Assembly: GCF_964355755.1 (NCBI RefSeq)
Contig: NC_092674.1
Coordinates: forward strand, 18,240,501-18,304,500
Reading direction: 5' to 3'
DNA from: Antedon mediterranea
Taxonomy: Eukaryota > Echinodermata > Crinoidea > Comatulida > Antedonidae
DNA: 64,000 bases
Shown here piece by piece: positions 48,301-57,977 of the stretch; within the stretch, counting starts at the first letter, position 1, and every line of letters begins with the position of its first letter. Position numbers and translations under genes: made by a program. The notes beneath the pieces are model-generated. The model was not told where the DNA came from. It worked only from the letters and a program-made list of their open reading frames with translations, and did not search any database.

Positions 48301-51300
48301 TGTTACTAGGTAGTTTTACATTTTTGTACTCTACGAACTATTAAAAAAAAATAAAAAAACATGCGCATGGTTCAGCAGTGAGACCGGGCAAGTTCGTTCG
48401 TTTATGATCGCCGAGCATGGTACAATAATTACACGTCCCTGGGATAACTTCAGGTTGCTGAACTTCAGTTAACCCATAAACACGTGTCTGTTCTTGCCGG
48501 CCATGCACTACATGCTTGCCGCACAGTTGTGAAACAAAAAATCCGGAATTCACGAATACGCTCAAAAACTCTCGCGCAAAAGAACACGAACATTATATCG
48601 AGCAACAAGTAGTAAGGTCTAGGCTAATAATTTATCTACAGTATTTGATTGGGGATTAGGCCTAAATAAGGAAGCGCCAGTTTTTGTGGAATTCAGATTT
48701 TGGGGCATCTATCTAAGCCTTGGCTAGGCCTAGTGGTCGTAGTGTCTACAAGGCTAGGCCTAAGCCTGACGCGATCTATTGCTATTCATTTCGTAAGCGT
48801 TTTTTTGTTTTCGCGAATAATAACGGCGACTCCCCGGTGGTACAAGGTTAGGCCTAGACCTGACGCAATTTGTTGTTATTTATTTTCATAATTCTTTATG
48901 TTTCGCTAAAATAACGACAAAACCCCCCCCCCCCCGGGATGAACACCGGGGTACACCCCCGGGGTACACCCCCGGGGGGGGGGTTATTTTAGCGACCGGC
49001 ACTCCAAAAAGCTGGTGACATCCCTGCCATAGTATACATTATAATTTATACATACAGCACAGAAAGAAATTACTGCTTACTGCCTATGACTATGAGTAGG
49101 TAGATCGTAGGTGATTGTTCTCTGAACGTAGCCTACAGTATGATATATGAAGTATTGTTCATACAGTACCAGCGAGAATTCAAACGCAGCCGACGAGGCA
49201 TGAATACTTCCATTGAGCGTTGTGAAAGCCTACTGTATTAGGTCTACAAGTTCGAAAATAATATCAATAATTATATTGTATACCCGGAGGGTCAGTATGT
49301 TTTCATGCTGCTGCTTTAGCCAGCTATGTCCCAAAAGGACTACTCATTCAGAAGCTAAAGCAAGCAGCAGTTATAGTTCTAGAGGCAGACGTTTTTGGTA
49401 ATTTGTCAACTAGGACGAGTCATGCTAAAATTACAAACCCTAAAGCACGTCTGGGAGAACAGAGTCTATGAAAAAAATTTGATGATAATACAGTATTATA
49501 ATATAGATGCATGTAGACAGTAATCTGTAAAATCTTGTTCAATAAATAATGACTTTGTTCTTGCTGTCAACATAGGTCAGATTTATAAAAAACAAAAACA
49601 TTATTGGTATTTACAATGAGTTCCATTTGACTGTCAATCTAGACCGATATTATATTAGTTTGTCCGCTAACTCTCCAACTCTGGATTTTTGTTTTTATTT
49701 TTCATGGCCTGACTAGACTAGAATTGAAGCAATTAATGGACTCTCTAAATGATAAACATATATTTAGACCTACTATTAAATATTTTTATAAAGTGCCAAA
49801 TTCAAAATTGCTTCGTTCAATAAAAAAAAAGTAATTTGGTTGGTTATCAAGCCTTACTGTAAAGGAGGTGTTACTCTGATACAGTACCATACTGGATACA
49901 CTATGAGGTAATGAAGTAAATTCCTGCTTGATGAAAGCCAGCAGGCAGGTGAATCCCCTTTTAGGCGACTTGTTGCACGGCTACCATGAAGGAGCAGGGA
50001 ATCATTACTCTCTACTTGGGAAGAGTTTAAATCGACTTGAACTAGAGCAGGGGGATGATCATACTGTAGCTTATCTTGGTCATATAAAATGTAAAGATTT
50101 ATGGAGGTTTTGATTTGTAGGTCGCCAAACATTACAAAATTGTTAGTCGCCTGTTAATATCTAACCCTGTCTAACGTCATCACAAAGTTTCCTGCACATC
50201 TACAGTTTAAGGTCAATCTTCTGACAAAGGTATACGATGTTATGTCCACAAAAATTAGATACACATGCAATTGAATTTAAACCAATTCAAAACCGCATTA
50301 AAAAAGCACTGGTCTAACCACCCGTTAAAATACAGCCCATATAAGAAGAATATGTTCTGGTCACGAGGGGCACAGAAGCAATAATGCTTTAAGTCTCAAA
50401 ATCCAGGTAGATAGGTACAGTAGATAGTTTTACAGCGTTATCCCTATGTTTAGTGTCCTGCCTTTTTCAAACAAGGAAGGAGGAGGCCTTCCACCTCCCC
50501 CCACCCCCAAATATGTTTGTCATGCAATTTTCCCAAGAGACAGATTTGCTTCCGAGATGTACACGATGGATCATCTGTAGTGACTTTTTTTTTGCATAAA
50601 AACGAAAAATTTAATTTGCTAAAGAATTTACAATTTTGCAAAAAAAAATCGTTGACCTTTTGTAAATTTGACCCTAGCGTGGGTAGAGTAGGTACAGTAA
50701 TTAGGCCAAATAAAAAAACATACTTGTTAAGCGTCACCGCCCGCTCCTGATTATCCAGCCGCCTCTCTTCTTTTTTTTTCTCCAAATACGACAAAAAGTA
50801 AGACGGCTCGGCCCAGCCCCAGAGCAGGACTCGAAATTCACGCTAGCAAACTAGCATTTTGCTAGTAGTAGATTCTTCATAATTGCTAGTTGAAAATTTC
50901 AAAACTAGCAAATGCTAGTGTAATTTGTGTAAAAATACGTACTTTTTAGCTTAGCCAAGCTAGCCGCCGATCGCTATGTCGACAACGGCTAATAGGAACC
51001 AATTTGGTGAAAACAATTGTTTCATTTACACGCCGCCGATTTACGTCAAGGAAACGCAAATAGCACCGTAAATCATGTAATGTGGTAGCTTTTTCCCAAC
51101 ACATTAAATCATGTGCATTTAGTACGTCGCTGAGGATTACATCGTCAGTCACGTGATTACAGAATACACTATCTTTTATTTTATTCCATTCAGTAAAGAC
51201 AATACAAACATAACACGTGAAAGTGGAGCACTGAGGAGAGACAAAAGCTGTCAAAGACTACTACCAAAGGGTGTGCCTCTCCAACTCTAACATTCATACA

Positions 51301-54300
51301 GATGCACTAAAAACTAATTATTGTATTATATAAAATTGCAGTATAAAAATATTTAAAAAAAAATTATACAATAAATATGAATACAGGATTAATATTATAA
51401 TATACAGCATTTAAAATTACCCACTAATTAATCAAATCACTTTAGATTAAGTTACTACAATCATGAATTTGATTAAGGTGATTACTAAGCTTTCTCTTAA
51501 AATAGGACCAAGAGTTCAGACAAATGTATCTTTGACATCCAAAGGCAAGGAATTCCAGATCCTCACAAATCTGGCAGGAATGCTCAATTTTCCCGAATCC
51601 GTACTTGTTCTTAAAGAAATAAAGAACATCTTTTCAACATGGCGAGAGCTCTCTTGGATATTGTCAAGTATAATTGAACTATTGGAACACATGTAAAATA
51701 ATAAACGACAAACATATAAAATAGTAAAATAATCCCGCTTAGCAGCAGTAGTACACATTTTAAGGACGATGAGCCTGTTCTTATCCGAGTCTTCTTGCCT
51801 TTTCTGATTTAAAATGAAATGGGTGGCACGACGTTGGATTAATTCAATTTGTTTTATATTTTCTTTACGGTATGGATGCCAGATGTTACAGCAATATTGA
51901 ATATGTGGCAAAATAAGAGATGAATACAATTTAGTTTAGGGATTTAACAAAATAAATATTTTGCCTACACAGTGGTTTAAGCGCGTTTTTAATAGGTTTG
52001 TAAATATCCCATACTTAATGGACTCTACCAATTTTGTTTACGATGATCTCGCGCTCGAGAAGAACATCTCCTCGGCACACCACGAGGTCCTGTTGGGCGA
52101 TGGGTTTTCTTATGCCTACGGTTTACCTGTACACACTTTTCGCATCACAACTAACTTTAATTACTTTTAATTACTAATTTATTTACAGCAATGGGCAAAG
52201 GATTTATCAAGGAAGAATACATAGAATAAAAATTCACTTAAGAAATGCCGTAAGCTGTTTTCAAACTATTAATCAGCCCACTATTTAGTATTATATTGAG
52301 ACCAACATCATGCTTCTCGCGATAGGTAATTTCCTGGATAGATGAGTCGAGCGAGAGACGGCGGACCATGGCCGATAAGTGAGGCGGTGGTAGCTTGGAC
52401 GGATTAGTTAGGCCCTACAATTTCACTCGGTGGCAATTAAATCTAATGTTTTAATTACGTCTGAATATAAACAACTAGCAATTATACCGGCCCCAGGGCG
52501 GGTTTCAAAATTAGTTTTGAGAAGCCTTCTCAGTACACAACACCCGACGCCAGTATCTCCCTATACTCACCAACCTTCATCCCTCTTCAAGAACACCCCA
52601 CACTCTTTTTTAAAAACAAAATTCTTCCCAGTGAAGGACAACTTTAGCTTCAAATTGAGAGGAGTATAATAATGGTTTAAGTACGTTGTAAACTATGTAA
52701 ATGAATAGGTGTCATATTGGCTAATAATTAAAATATCTAATGTACTGTAGATACTGCGGTCCCCCAGCCTTCTTTCTCCTCTCACCATCCCAGCCACAAT
52801 CAACAAACCTTAATTCCTCCCCTGGACAGTTCAAATATAGTAACTTTTCCAAGTACAAATTCCAATCACATACTTCATTACGCCAGTATTTCCGCTCCCC
52901 CTCCTCCCTCCCAACACACCCCAGATACTTAGTGATGTGTTTACGACGGTTCCAGTACAAATAATGTTAGCCATCACTCCAACCCATAATCCCTCAGTGG
53001 CAGTTTTCAAATGTAGTTTAAAACATTCCCAGTACAGTTTCAGTCATGGTGAATACTGTAGGCCTACATCCCCACCCCAAACTCCCAGCCCCTTGCCAGT
53101 GATAATTAAAATACTTTTAACAATTTCCTACCACAATTCTGGTCAATTTGATTGCCTACTACTACCCCTAGCCTATGTAAAATCCCCATTATCCCCTGAA
53201 CTCCAACTCTCACACACCCTATCTCCCTATCTCCCAATCCCCCTCTCCCACCAAATCCCCGGACTTTTTGAAATGCAGTTTAAAACCTTCCCGGTACAAT
53301 TGCGATCATTTTGATACAACATATGTATGGTTACATGCAGAAACAGAAATTTGTATAATGAAACATCGAAAGTGGGGAAAAGTGGGCCATTTTGACCACA
53401 TTTTGGCCCCTAACTTGGATCCCAGATGGCGGATGATGTTCAAATATAGCTTAGAACATTCCCGGTACAATTGCGGTCATTTTGATACCCATATGTAAGA
53501 TTACGTGCAGTAACAAAATTTGTATAACGAACAAACAAACAGACAGACCTGACGTACAGTACAAACTCTCTCACTTATAATATAGATATAAAACTCAGTT
53601 TTGTCATCGGCAATAATATTTTAAACATAGTCAATTTTGTTCTGGTTCAAATTTTAAAAGTTTGACGCTCCGTCAAAAAAAAAAAAGTGGGGACGAAACA
53701 TCCATCGCGCAAAAATATACCTCCATAAAAAGTAAAAAAAAAAACCAAAAAATTATGTCATCGTAAGCCAATCAAATTTCCGCTTTCGACCGCTCCGCAG
53801 TTCTCACGGTTTAAACGATTTTGGATTCTCGCCCTTTGATTGGTTGACGCGAATCAACACACAGTGGAGGAATTTTCTCACGAGTGCCGTGAAGTCACGT
53901 GGGCTCAGGCCTGTCCAATTACACGGGAAAATAATGCATTGAAATTCTTCGAATGAGGTTAAATAAACACTCTTTTTTATATAATAAACAAGTAATATCA
54001 TATTTTATTGAATTTTACAATTTAAATATATACATAATACATTAAAACCGTGATTTTTATATAATCATTTTTACGAAAAATGACTAGTTCATACAATTGT
54101 CGACTGAGGGCGCAATTTGTTTACATCGTTCATGGCTAAAAATTATCATTTTCGGCGATGTTTTAAACCCTATATTTCTAAAACTACAAGTCATATTTTC
54201 ATAATTCTTTCTTTATTACAATATTGATACAAAATATTAACAGGCAATGTATAATTTGTTTGAAAAATATTAACTTTTAATTTTACATCGTTATCCCTAT

Positions 54301-56747
54301 TAGTATTAGAAGTATGGATACGGTACTGTATCTTTGAATCCTGGACGATTTGGCCCTGAGACGATTCGGCCCACTTTTGGTGGGATGATTAGGCCCACTT
54401 TAGACCAAATTCATATTCATTTTGTTGGTATTTATCAAGTTTTTAAAAGGTGTTTAACGTATTTTATTGATATTGACAATGTTGATATATAATATATAAA
54501 ATAAATTACTAAAAAAACAAAATTTTATATTCAATTTATTTACTTCGGAAACTTTGTTTTTTTTTGTGCATTCGCCAAGCGGCCAACAGAGGGCGTAACT
54601 TGTTTACATCATTCGTGTGACTAAAAAATGATCATTTTCGACAATATTTTCATATTGTTTGCTTTTTATTGCATCTTTATCCCTACTAGCCTAGTAGTAC
54701 TAGGCCTACCCCATATACAGTAGTAGGGTTACCGAGAGTTGACTCCATTGTTATTGCCACGATTCAACTCCGCGTACGTTACCATGCGCGCTATGTCATT
54801 GACGCGATTATTTGTCCATTGGTAAACACATTTTTATGTAATATTATTCTGAAAATAATTGAACTGTAAACATAATTCTTTTGAGTATTTATTTATTTAC
54901 ATATCATTACATAAGATCAACTATTTTTTATCGTCATTACATTCAACCAAACATGCAAAAAATGTGGTTAAAATATCGTACTGTCTAGCGCGTACGACCA
55001 TACGCGGTAGATTGTTTACTCAAAAACCTTCGAACGGTCCAGTGACCTAACCCTATTCAACCTTGTTTTTGTAGTTGAGCCTCTCATGACCTGGGATTTG
55101 TTTGTCTTCCTACGCCAAGATAATATAGTTCTTGGGGACCCCTTTGGAAACAAGCCTCTGGGCTTAAAGGGCCATCCCCTGCTTTCCATGCTTATTTTCT
55201 TGTCTAGTCTTGTATTTTTATATTTAATGTTTCTCTTTTTATTTCATTTACATTATACTGTTTTATATATTTGTACTGTATTTGGAAAGCAATAAATATT
55301 ACTTACTTACTTTACTTACATGCCATGTGCTTTTTTCTCTGAGAAATATTTATTATAAGTGCCAAAAAAACGTTTTTTTCTCTAAAAAATCACACATACC
55401 ATAAAGCAGGTCCATTTATTTCATTTTTTAAATAAAATTGTGAAAATTATGTGAGGCTCAACTACAAAACCACCATTTTGTGATATGATGTCATCGTAGG
55501 CCAATCAAAGCTGAGATTTCCCGCGATCGGCAGTGCTCACGGTTGAATGATTTTGGATCCTGGCTATTTGATTGGTGGACGCGAATCACCCACAGCGGAA
55601 TGTTTTCTCTCGCGTGTACTGCGAAGTCACATGGTCTGTCTGTACTGATGTTACTACACAAATTTAGAGCAATGAATTTGTACGAATTCCGTTAAATAAA
55701 CAACTTTATATATTTTGTAAACATTTAATAACATATTTTATTGATATTTCCAATGTTGATATATAAAATAAATTACTATAAAACGTAATTATTTTAGCGA
55801 AAAACGGTATGGTTCATACAATTGTCGACTGAGGGCGCAATTTGTTTACAACGTTCGTGGCCAAAAACGATCATTTTCGGAGATGTTTTAGACCTTATAT
55901 TTCGAAAACTACAGATTTTCCTAATTCTTTCTTTATTGGAATATTGAAACAAAATACTAATATATAATGTTTAAATTGGTTGAAAAATAACTACTTTTAA
56001 TTTTGCATCGTTATCCCTACATATAGTCTCTCTTAAAATAAAGTTTGGAGAAAAAAGCTTATTTTATGCTTATAAAATGTATTTTATGCTTATAAAATGC
56101 ATATCAAAACCAATATTAAATAAATAAATGTAAGTGTGCCGAATCGTCTCCGGGCCAAATCGTCCCGCTACGGTATCTTTAGCCACGGCATACATAATAA
56201 TCAATGGTTCATAATGCTATGATACGAGTGTGAGAAAAAAATTTAGGTGAGAAGAATAAGATATTAACGGTGTGGTGCGAAACAGCAGTAGCACCTAGCC
56301 TAACCTAGCCTAGTTATACTAGCTAGGCTAGGCTAGCCTATTATACTTCTATACCTCCTAGTAGGCCTAGCCTATATATAGCCTAGCTAGCTAGGCTAGC
56401 CCTACTCACATTTTTCTTTGTTTTTCCAATTCATTTTTTTTTTCTTCTTCTTCTCTTCTGCGTTTTTCTTCCTCGGCGTTTCTTTTACTTATGTCTCTTC
56501 CAAACATATCTAGCTCTGGGCTAGACCTTGTTGAGCGAGACCTACTGCGCCTACGTTTCCTGCTTTCATTGTTGTCTCTGGATCGCGACCGCCGTCTTCT
56601 TGATTTATCTCTTGATTTCGACTTCTCACGATCTCGGGATTTTGGTGACGACTTACCCTTAGTAGAACGAGATCCGGAGCGTGAACGACGACTTTTTTTT
56701 CCGTGTTTTCTTTTAGGAGAACTACTTCTACTTCTAGAACGAGGCAT
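36165..56747 (-). CDS. ARGLU1: ARGLU1, arginine and glutamate rich protein 1 (complete, four exons)
   Basis: ARGLU1 is a nuclear RNA-splicing modulator and Mediator-linked coactivator. Exons on the minus strand are 56410-56747, 47255-47480, 40596-40679 and 36165-36326. They splice in frame (exon 1 ends after two bases of an Ile codon) to 269 residues, close to the human 273. Residues 1-80 form an Arg/Ser-rich domain ([14 protein letters not shown], then many RSRS); from about residue 81 the chain is Glu/Arg-rich and surely a long helix ([47 protein letters not shown]). The C-terminus [11 protein letters not shown] matches the RPKLSFSLK end of the family. Introns of about 8.9, 6.6 and 4.3 kb are full of transposons. 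No break is visible, so the gene is likely active. Confidence 0.96.
36890..39497. mobile_element. hAT-like element (CAGGGCTCGA ends) with nested T1 copy
   Basis: The left end CAGGGCTCGATATTTCACTA and the right end (minus strand) CAGGGCTCGATTTTTGAAAT are typical hAT-type termini. Both are followed by CTAG-rich subterminal words (ACTAGTCC, GGGCTAGTGAAA, CTAGCTAG). Flanks share only ATATG of a possible 8-bp target duplication. The interior holds a complete T1 element (37966-38864) and a scrap at about 37150-37300 that also occurs inverted at 49870-49980. No intact transposase is seen. It lies in ARGLU1 intron 3. Confidence 0.65.
37966..38864 (+). mobile_element. TIR element family T1, full-length copy
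   Basis: This 899-bp element has ends CGCCCGTATTCTTAAACCGG and the matching reverse complement, extending inward through TTTAGTCGTAGTTCGAGCT. It is flanked by TA on both sides. The subterminal area is rich in the words AGTCGA and TCGACT. A truncated inverted copy lies at 16474-17172. There is no transposase ORF. Confidence 0.82.
39498..40595. other. ARGLU1 intron 3, remainder
   Basis: AT-rich apart from a moderately GC-rich patch at 40085-40440. I see no gene. Palindromic CGTACGCTAGC-type words lie near 40185. Confidence 0.45.
40596..40679 (-). CDS. ARGLU1: ARGLU1 exon 3
   Basis: This exon has 28 codons, both borders in phase 0. The acceptor is CTAG before GAA GAA GAG and the donor is TTG/GTAAGA. 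It encodes [16 protein letters not shown] and [12 protein letters not shown], matching the family's REELERILEEN block. Confidence 0.94.
40680..45583. other. ARGLU1 intron 2, main part
   Basis: AT-rich. The end of an hAT-like element (same family as 47802-49026) lies at about 43915-43966 on the minus strand, starting CAGGGATGGTCGGCCCC. Inexact ACGAAGCC and GAAGTT words cluster at 45030-45180. I can support no coding region or conserved exon by eye. Confidence 0.45.
45584..45847. repeat. 66-bp tandem repeat, four perfect copies
   Basis: Four head-to-tail copies, each starting AAATATTATATATGAGGATA and ending TCTAGCATCAGCT, are identical to the base as far as I can read. The unit holds CGCTTGCGATC and the near-palindrome ATATTATATAT. 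Perfect identity means recent expansion or collapse-free assembly. It lies in ARGLU1 intron 2. Confidence 0.95.
45848..47254. other. ARGLU1 intron 2, part next to exon 2
   Basis: This is AT-rich sequence directly after the exon 2 donor in transcript order. In vertebrates the intron after exon 2 of ARGLU1 is subject to regulated retention; here I see no open frame that extends exon 2 beyond about 12 codons (stop near 47219). Confidence 0.45.
47255..47480 (-). CDS. ARGLU1: ARGLU1 exon 2
   Basis: The acceptor is TTTTAAG before T CGT CAA CAA; the first base completes the Ile codon begun in exon 1. The donor is GAG/GTAATA. It encodes [20 protein letters not shown] through [10 protein letters not shown], the best conserved part of the family. 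Confidence 0.95.
47802..49026. mobile_element. hAT-like element with target duplication
   Basis: Termini CAGGGATGTCACCA and TGGTGACATCCCTG are inverted. The flanks CCATAGTAT (47793-47801) and CCATAGTAT (49027-49035) match exactly, a 9-bp direct repeat that contains the 8-bp duplication expected for hAT insertion. The 1225-bp body has no transposase. A strong quasi-palindrome of C13 / ACACCCCCGGGG / G10 occupies 48917-48983. It lies in ARGLU1 intron 1. Confidence 0.85.
49305..49560 (+). repeat. Short interspersed repeat, family S1, copy 4
   Basis: This is the clearest copy. It runs GCTGCTTTAGCCAGCTATG, GGACTACTCATTCAGAAGCT, AAAGCAAGCAGCAGTTATAG, then GCACGTCTGGGAGAACAG, and the tail TTCAATAAATAATG. 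GCTGCTTTAGC and GCTAAAGCAAGCAGC form an inverted pair. Confidence 0.65.
49561..50814. other. ARGLU1 intron 1, part
   Basis: The stretch at 49870-49980 (ACTGGATACACTATGAGG, GAATCCCCTTTTAGGCG) is an inverted relative of 37150-37300, so both come from one interspersed repeat. The 92-, 114- and 77-codon ORFs here show no domain. No gene is supported. Confidence 0.45.
50825..50940 (+). mobile_element. hAT-like terminal fragment
   Basis: CAGGACTCGAAATTCACGC is followed by dense GCTAG / CTAGC words (CTAGCAAACTAGCATTTTG). It resembles the CAGGGCTCGA terminus at 36890 and its CTAG-rich subterminal region. The other end was not found. Confidence 0.5.
51430..51935 (-). pseudogene. LINE ORF2 fragment D (C-terminal tail)
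   Basis: The minus strand reads [52 protein letters not shown] and [11 protein letters not shown], then after a frame step [13 protein letters not shown]. This is the typical C-terminal end of CR1/Jockey-like ORF2, beyond the RT core. It is a 5'-truncated copy with at least one frameshift, in ARGLU1 intron 1. Confidence 0.85.
51936..52429. other. Unassigned stretch in ARGLU1 intron 1
   Basis: A GC-richer patch at 52020-52140 gives a 69-codon plus ORF ([17 protein letters not shown] and [19 protein letters not shown]). I do not recognise it and see no splice context. Confidence 0.3.
52430..53580. repeat. Pyrimidine-rich repeats with a CCCAGTACAA word
   Basis: Degenerate units of about 100-350 bp carry ACATTCCCAGTACAGTTT or CCCGGTACAATTGCGRTCAT at about 52930, 53020, 53280 and 53460. 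The last ones are followed by GTGCAGTAACAAAATTTG and ACAAACAGACAGACC. This is likely the 3' region of an unidentified retroelement. The 125-codon and shorter ORFs reflect pyrimidine bias. Confidence 0.5.
53755..54310. repeat. Interspersed repeat family R1, copy 2
   Basis: It runs from GTCATCGTAAGCCAATC through TTAAACGATTTTGGATTC, CCCTTTGATTGGTTGACGC and GTCGACTGAGGGCGCAATT to ACATCGTTATCCCTA. Similar continuous order is seen at 55490-56030. Confidence 0.75.
55067..55469. mobile_element. 403-bp TIR element holding a LINE 3' tail
   Basis: TTTTGTAGTTGAGCCTC (55067-55083) is exactly inverted at 55453-55469. Inside, 55125-55316 reads CCTTTGGAAACAAGCCTC, GGGCCATCCCC and AATAAATATTACTTACTTAC, a CR1/L2-type LINE 3' end with an (ACTT)n tail on the plus strand. 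Confidence 0.7.
55490..56030. repeat. Interspersed repeat family R1, copy 3
   Basis: GTCATCGTAGGCCAATC, CACGGTTGAATGATTTTGG, GGACGCGAATCACCCACAG, GTCGACTGAGGGCGCAATT and GCATCGTTATCCCTA appear in the same order as in copies 1 and 2. Confidence 0.75.
56169..56409. repeat. CTAGCCTAGG low-complexity tract next to ARGLU1 exon 1
   Basis: 56290-56400 is dominated by CTAGCCTA / TAGGCTAG words directly after the exon 1 donor. It is the same type of sequence as beside TPP2 exon 1. Confidence 0.6.
56410..56747 (-). CDS. ARGLU1: ARGLU1 exon 1 (start codon exon)
   Basis: The start ATG at 56745-56747 gives [18 protein letters not shown]. The exon encodes the Arg/Ser domain and the start of the Glu/Arg helix, and ends AAAAAT/GTGAGT after two bases of a codon that exon 2 completes as Ile. 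Confidence 0.95.
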
Positions 56748-57000
56748 TTTGTGTATGAAAGTTAATATTTACATTAGAATTTATGCACAAATCGTCAGGA
56801 ATACATTGCCTATCACTGCACCTAGGCCTAGAACAATCCGTTCAGATCAGAAACTCAAAAGAGAGAAAGCCTTCCTTTTTTACTATACAACAAAAACAAT
56901 GGCGACGAACATGTGACGTCATGAAAAAAATACCCAGAATGCATTCACCTAGCTGCGTTTCAGAGCCATATAGAGAGAGTTACGACATTGAAGATTAGAA
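56748..57000 (-). promoter_or_regulatory. ARGLU1 promoter region with CRE and ZNF143-like site
   Basis: Upstream of the ARGLU1 start, the perfect palindrome TGACGTCA (56914-56921) is a CREB/ATF site. TACCCAGAATGCATTC (56931-56946) matches the core of the ZNF143/Staf motif. Both are typical of housekeeping promoters. ACAATGGCGACG (about 56897) resembles a YY1 site. There is no TATA box. The positions relative to the true transcription start are unknown. Confidence 0.5.
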
Positions 57001-57977
57001 GCCATTTTTGTGTCAAAGAATTCGCACGCTGAGGGCGCGCGCGTCTCTTTTGTATAGCGTTTTCCTGTAGTTCCATGCATTATTTTTAGATTTTGTTGTC
57101 AATGAAATAACGCTTAGATTCCGTTTTTATTTTAATAATTAATTTTATTAATGGTATTAATTTGGTAACATATATATATTGTGTCTATAATAACAAAAGA
57201 ATAAATGCCAGGGTCTACATGCAAGTCAGGATACATCAAAGCAGAACCCATACAAAAAACACACAAATTCACTATAAAACCATGGAGTATGATAAAACTT
57301 TTCTATTAAGATTTTCTATAAAGCAATTTCTATAGAACTCTATAGAGATATATAGAAGGCTATAACTTCTATAAAACATTTCTATAGATTGACTTAGAAT
57401 TAAAACTTCTATAGAGTTCTATAGAACATGTTTGTTATGGTATTATAATAAAAGTGGGTAACGTAGGCCTCCCCACAGATATTTTTCCTTGATATACCTT
57501 ACCAATAATTAACTCATCGGCTTATAATTATTATTATCAATAATATTATCACAAGACTATATAATTATGGCATATAAATTATGGTATTTATCATGTTTCC
57601 ACTTATAGACAGTTCCCACTGCTGAGGCCCGTAGCCAGAATTCATCAGAGGGGGGTTTTCTTGACACCAAGTATTTTGCGAGCGCAGCGAGCAACTGTAG
57701 GCCGGGGGCCAGGGGGCCGCCAAGGGCCCCCGGTCGGGGTCCAGGGGGCGAAGGCCCCTGGAAGCTTTGGCTCTCAGAGCAATTTCGGTTGTTTTAATAA
57801 GCTTACAGAGACATTTTTTACCTACTAAAATCTGAGTTATGCAGAGAAATTATATAGTACAGTATTATGGAAGTTAGTAGTACTGATCATGAAATACAGC
57901 TTTATTGTTGCAAAAAAGTATATTATATTAGGCCCTTAAATAATTTCTTATCCTATAAACATAAAAAACAAATAGTA
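57001..57977. other. Intergenic between ARGLU1 and the TIR element
   Basis: 57290-57430 is rich in TCTATAG / CTATAGA words that can fold. 57623-57790 is a repeat end with GAGGCCCGTAGCCAGAATTC, GCGAGCGCAGCGAGC and GGGGCGAAGGCCCC, a type very common in marine invertebrate genomes. No gene is seen. Confidence 0.5.

Larger units (their letters stand above)
54343..56168. mobile_element. M1-ended composite region
   Basis: The left end GGACGATTTGGCCCTGAGAC and the right end (minus strand) GGGACGATTTGGCCCGGAGA are M1-type inverted termini 1.8 kb apart. Between them lie a MITE with ends TTTTGTAGTTGAGCCTC (55067-55469) and R1 copy 3 (55490-56030). Whether this is one long element or two M1 copies with fillers cannot be settled by eye. 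Confidence 0.55.

Noticed and set aside
51961-52170. A 69-codon ORF with GC-richer composition
   Set aside because: No family recognised and no splice context; listed only as an unassigned stretch.
56491-56916. A 141-codon plus-strand protein
   Set aside because: It is the complement of ARGLU1 exon 1; its Leu/Arg/Asp bias is the mirror of the Arg/Ser domain.
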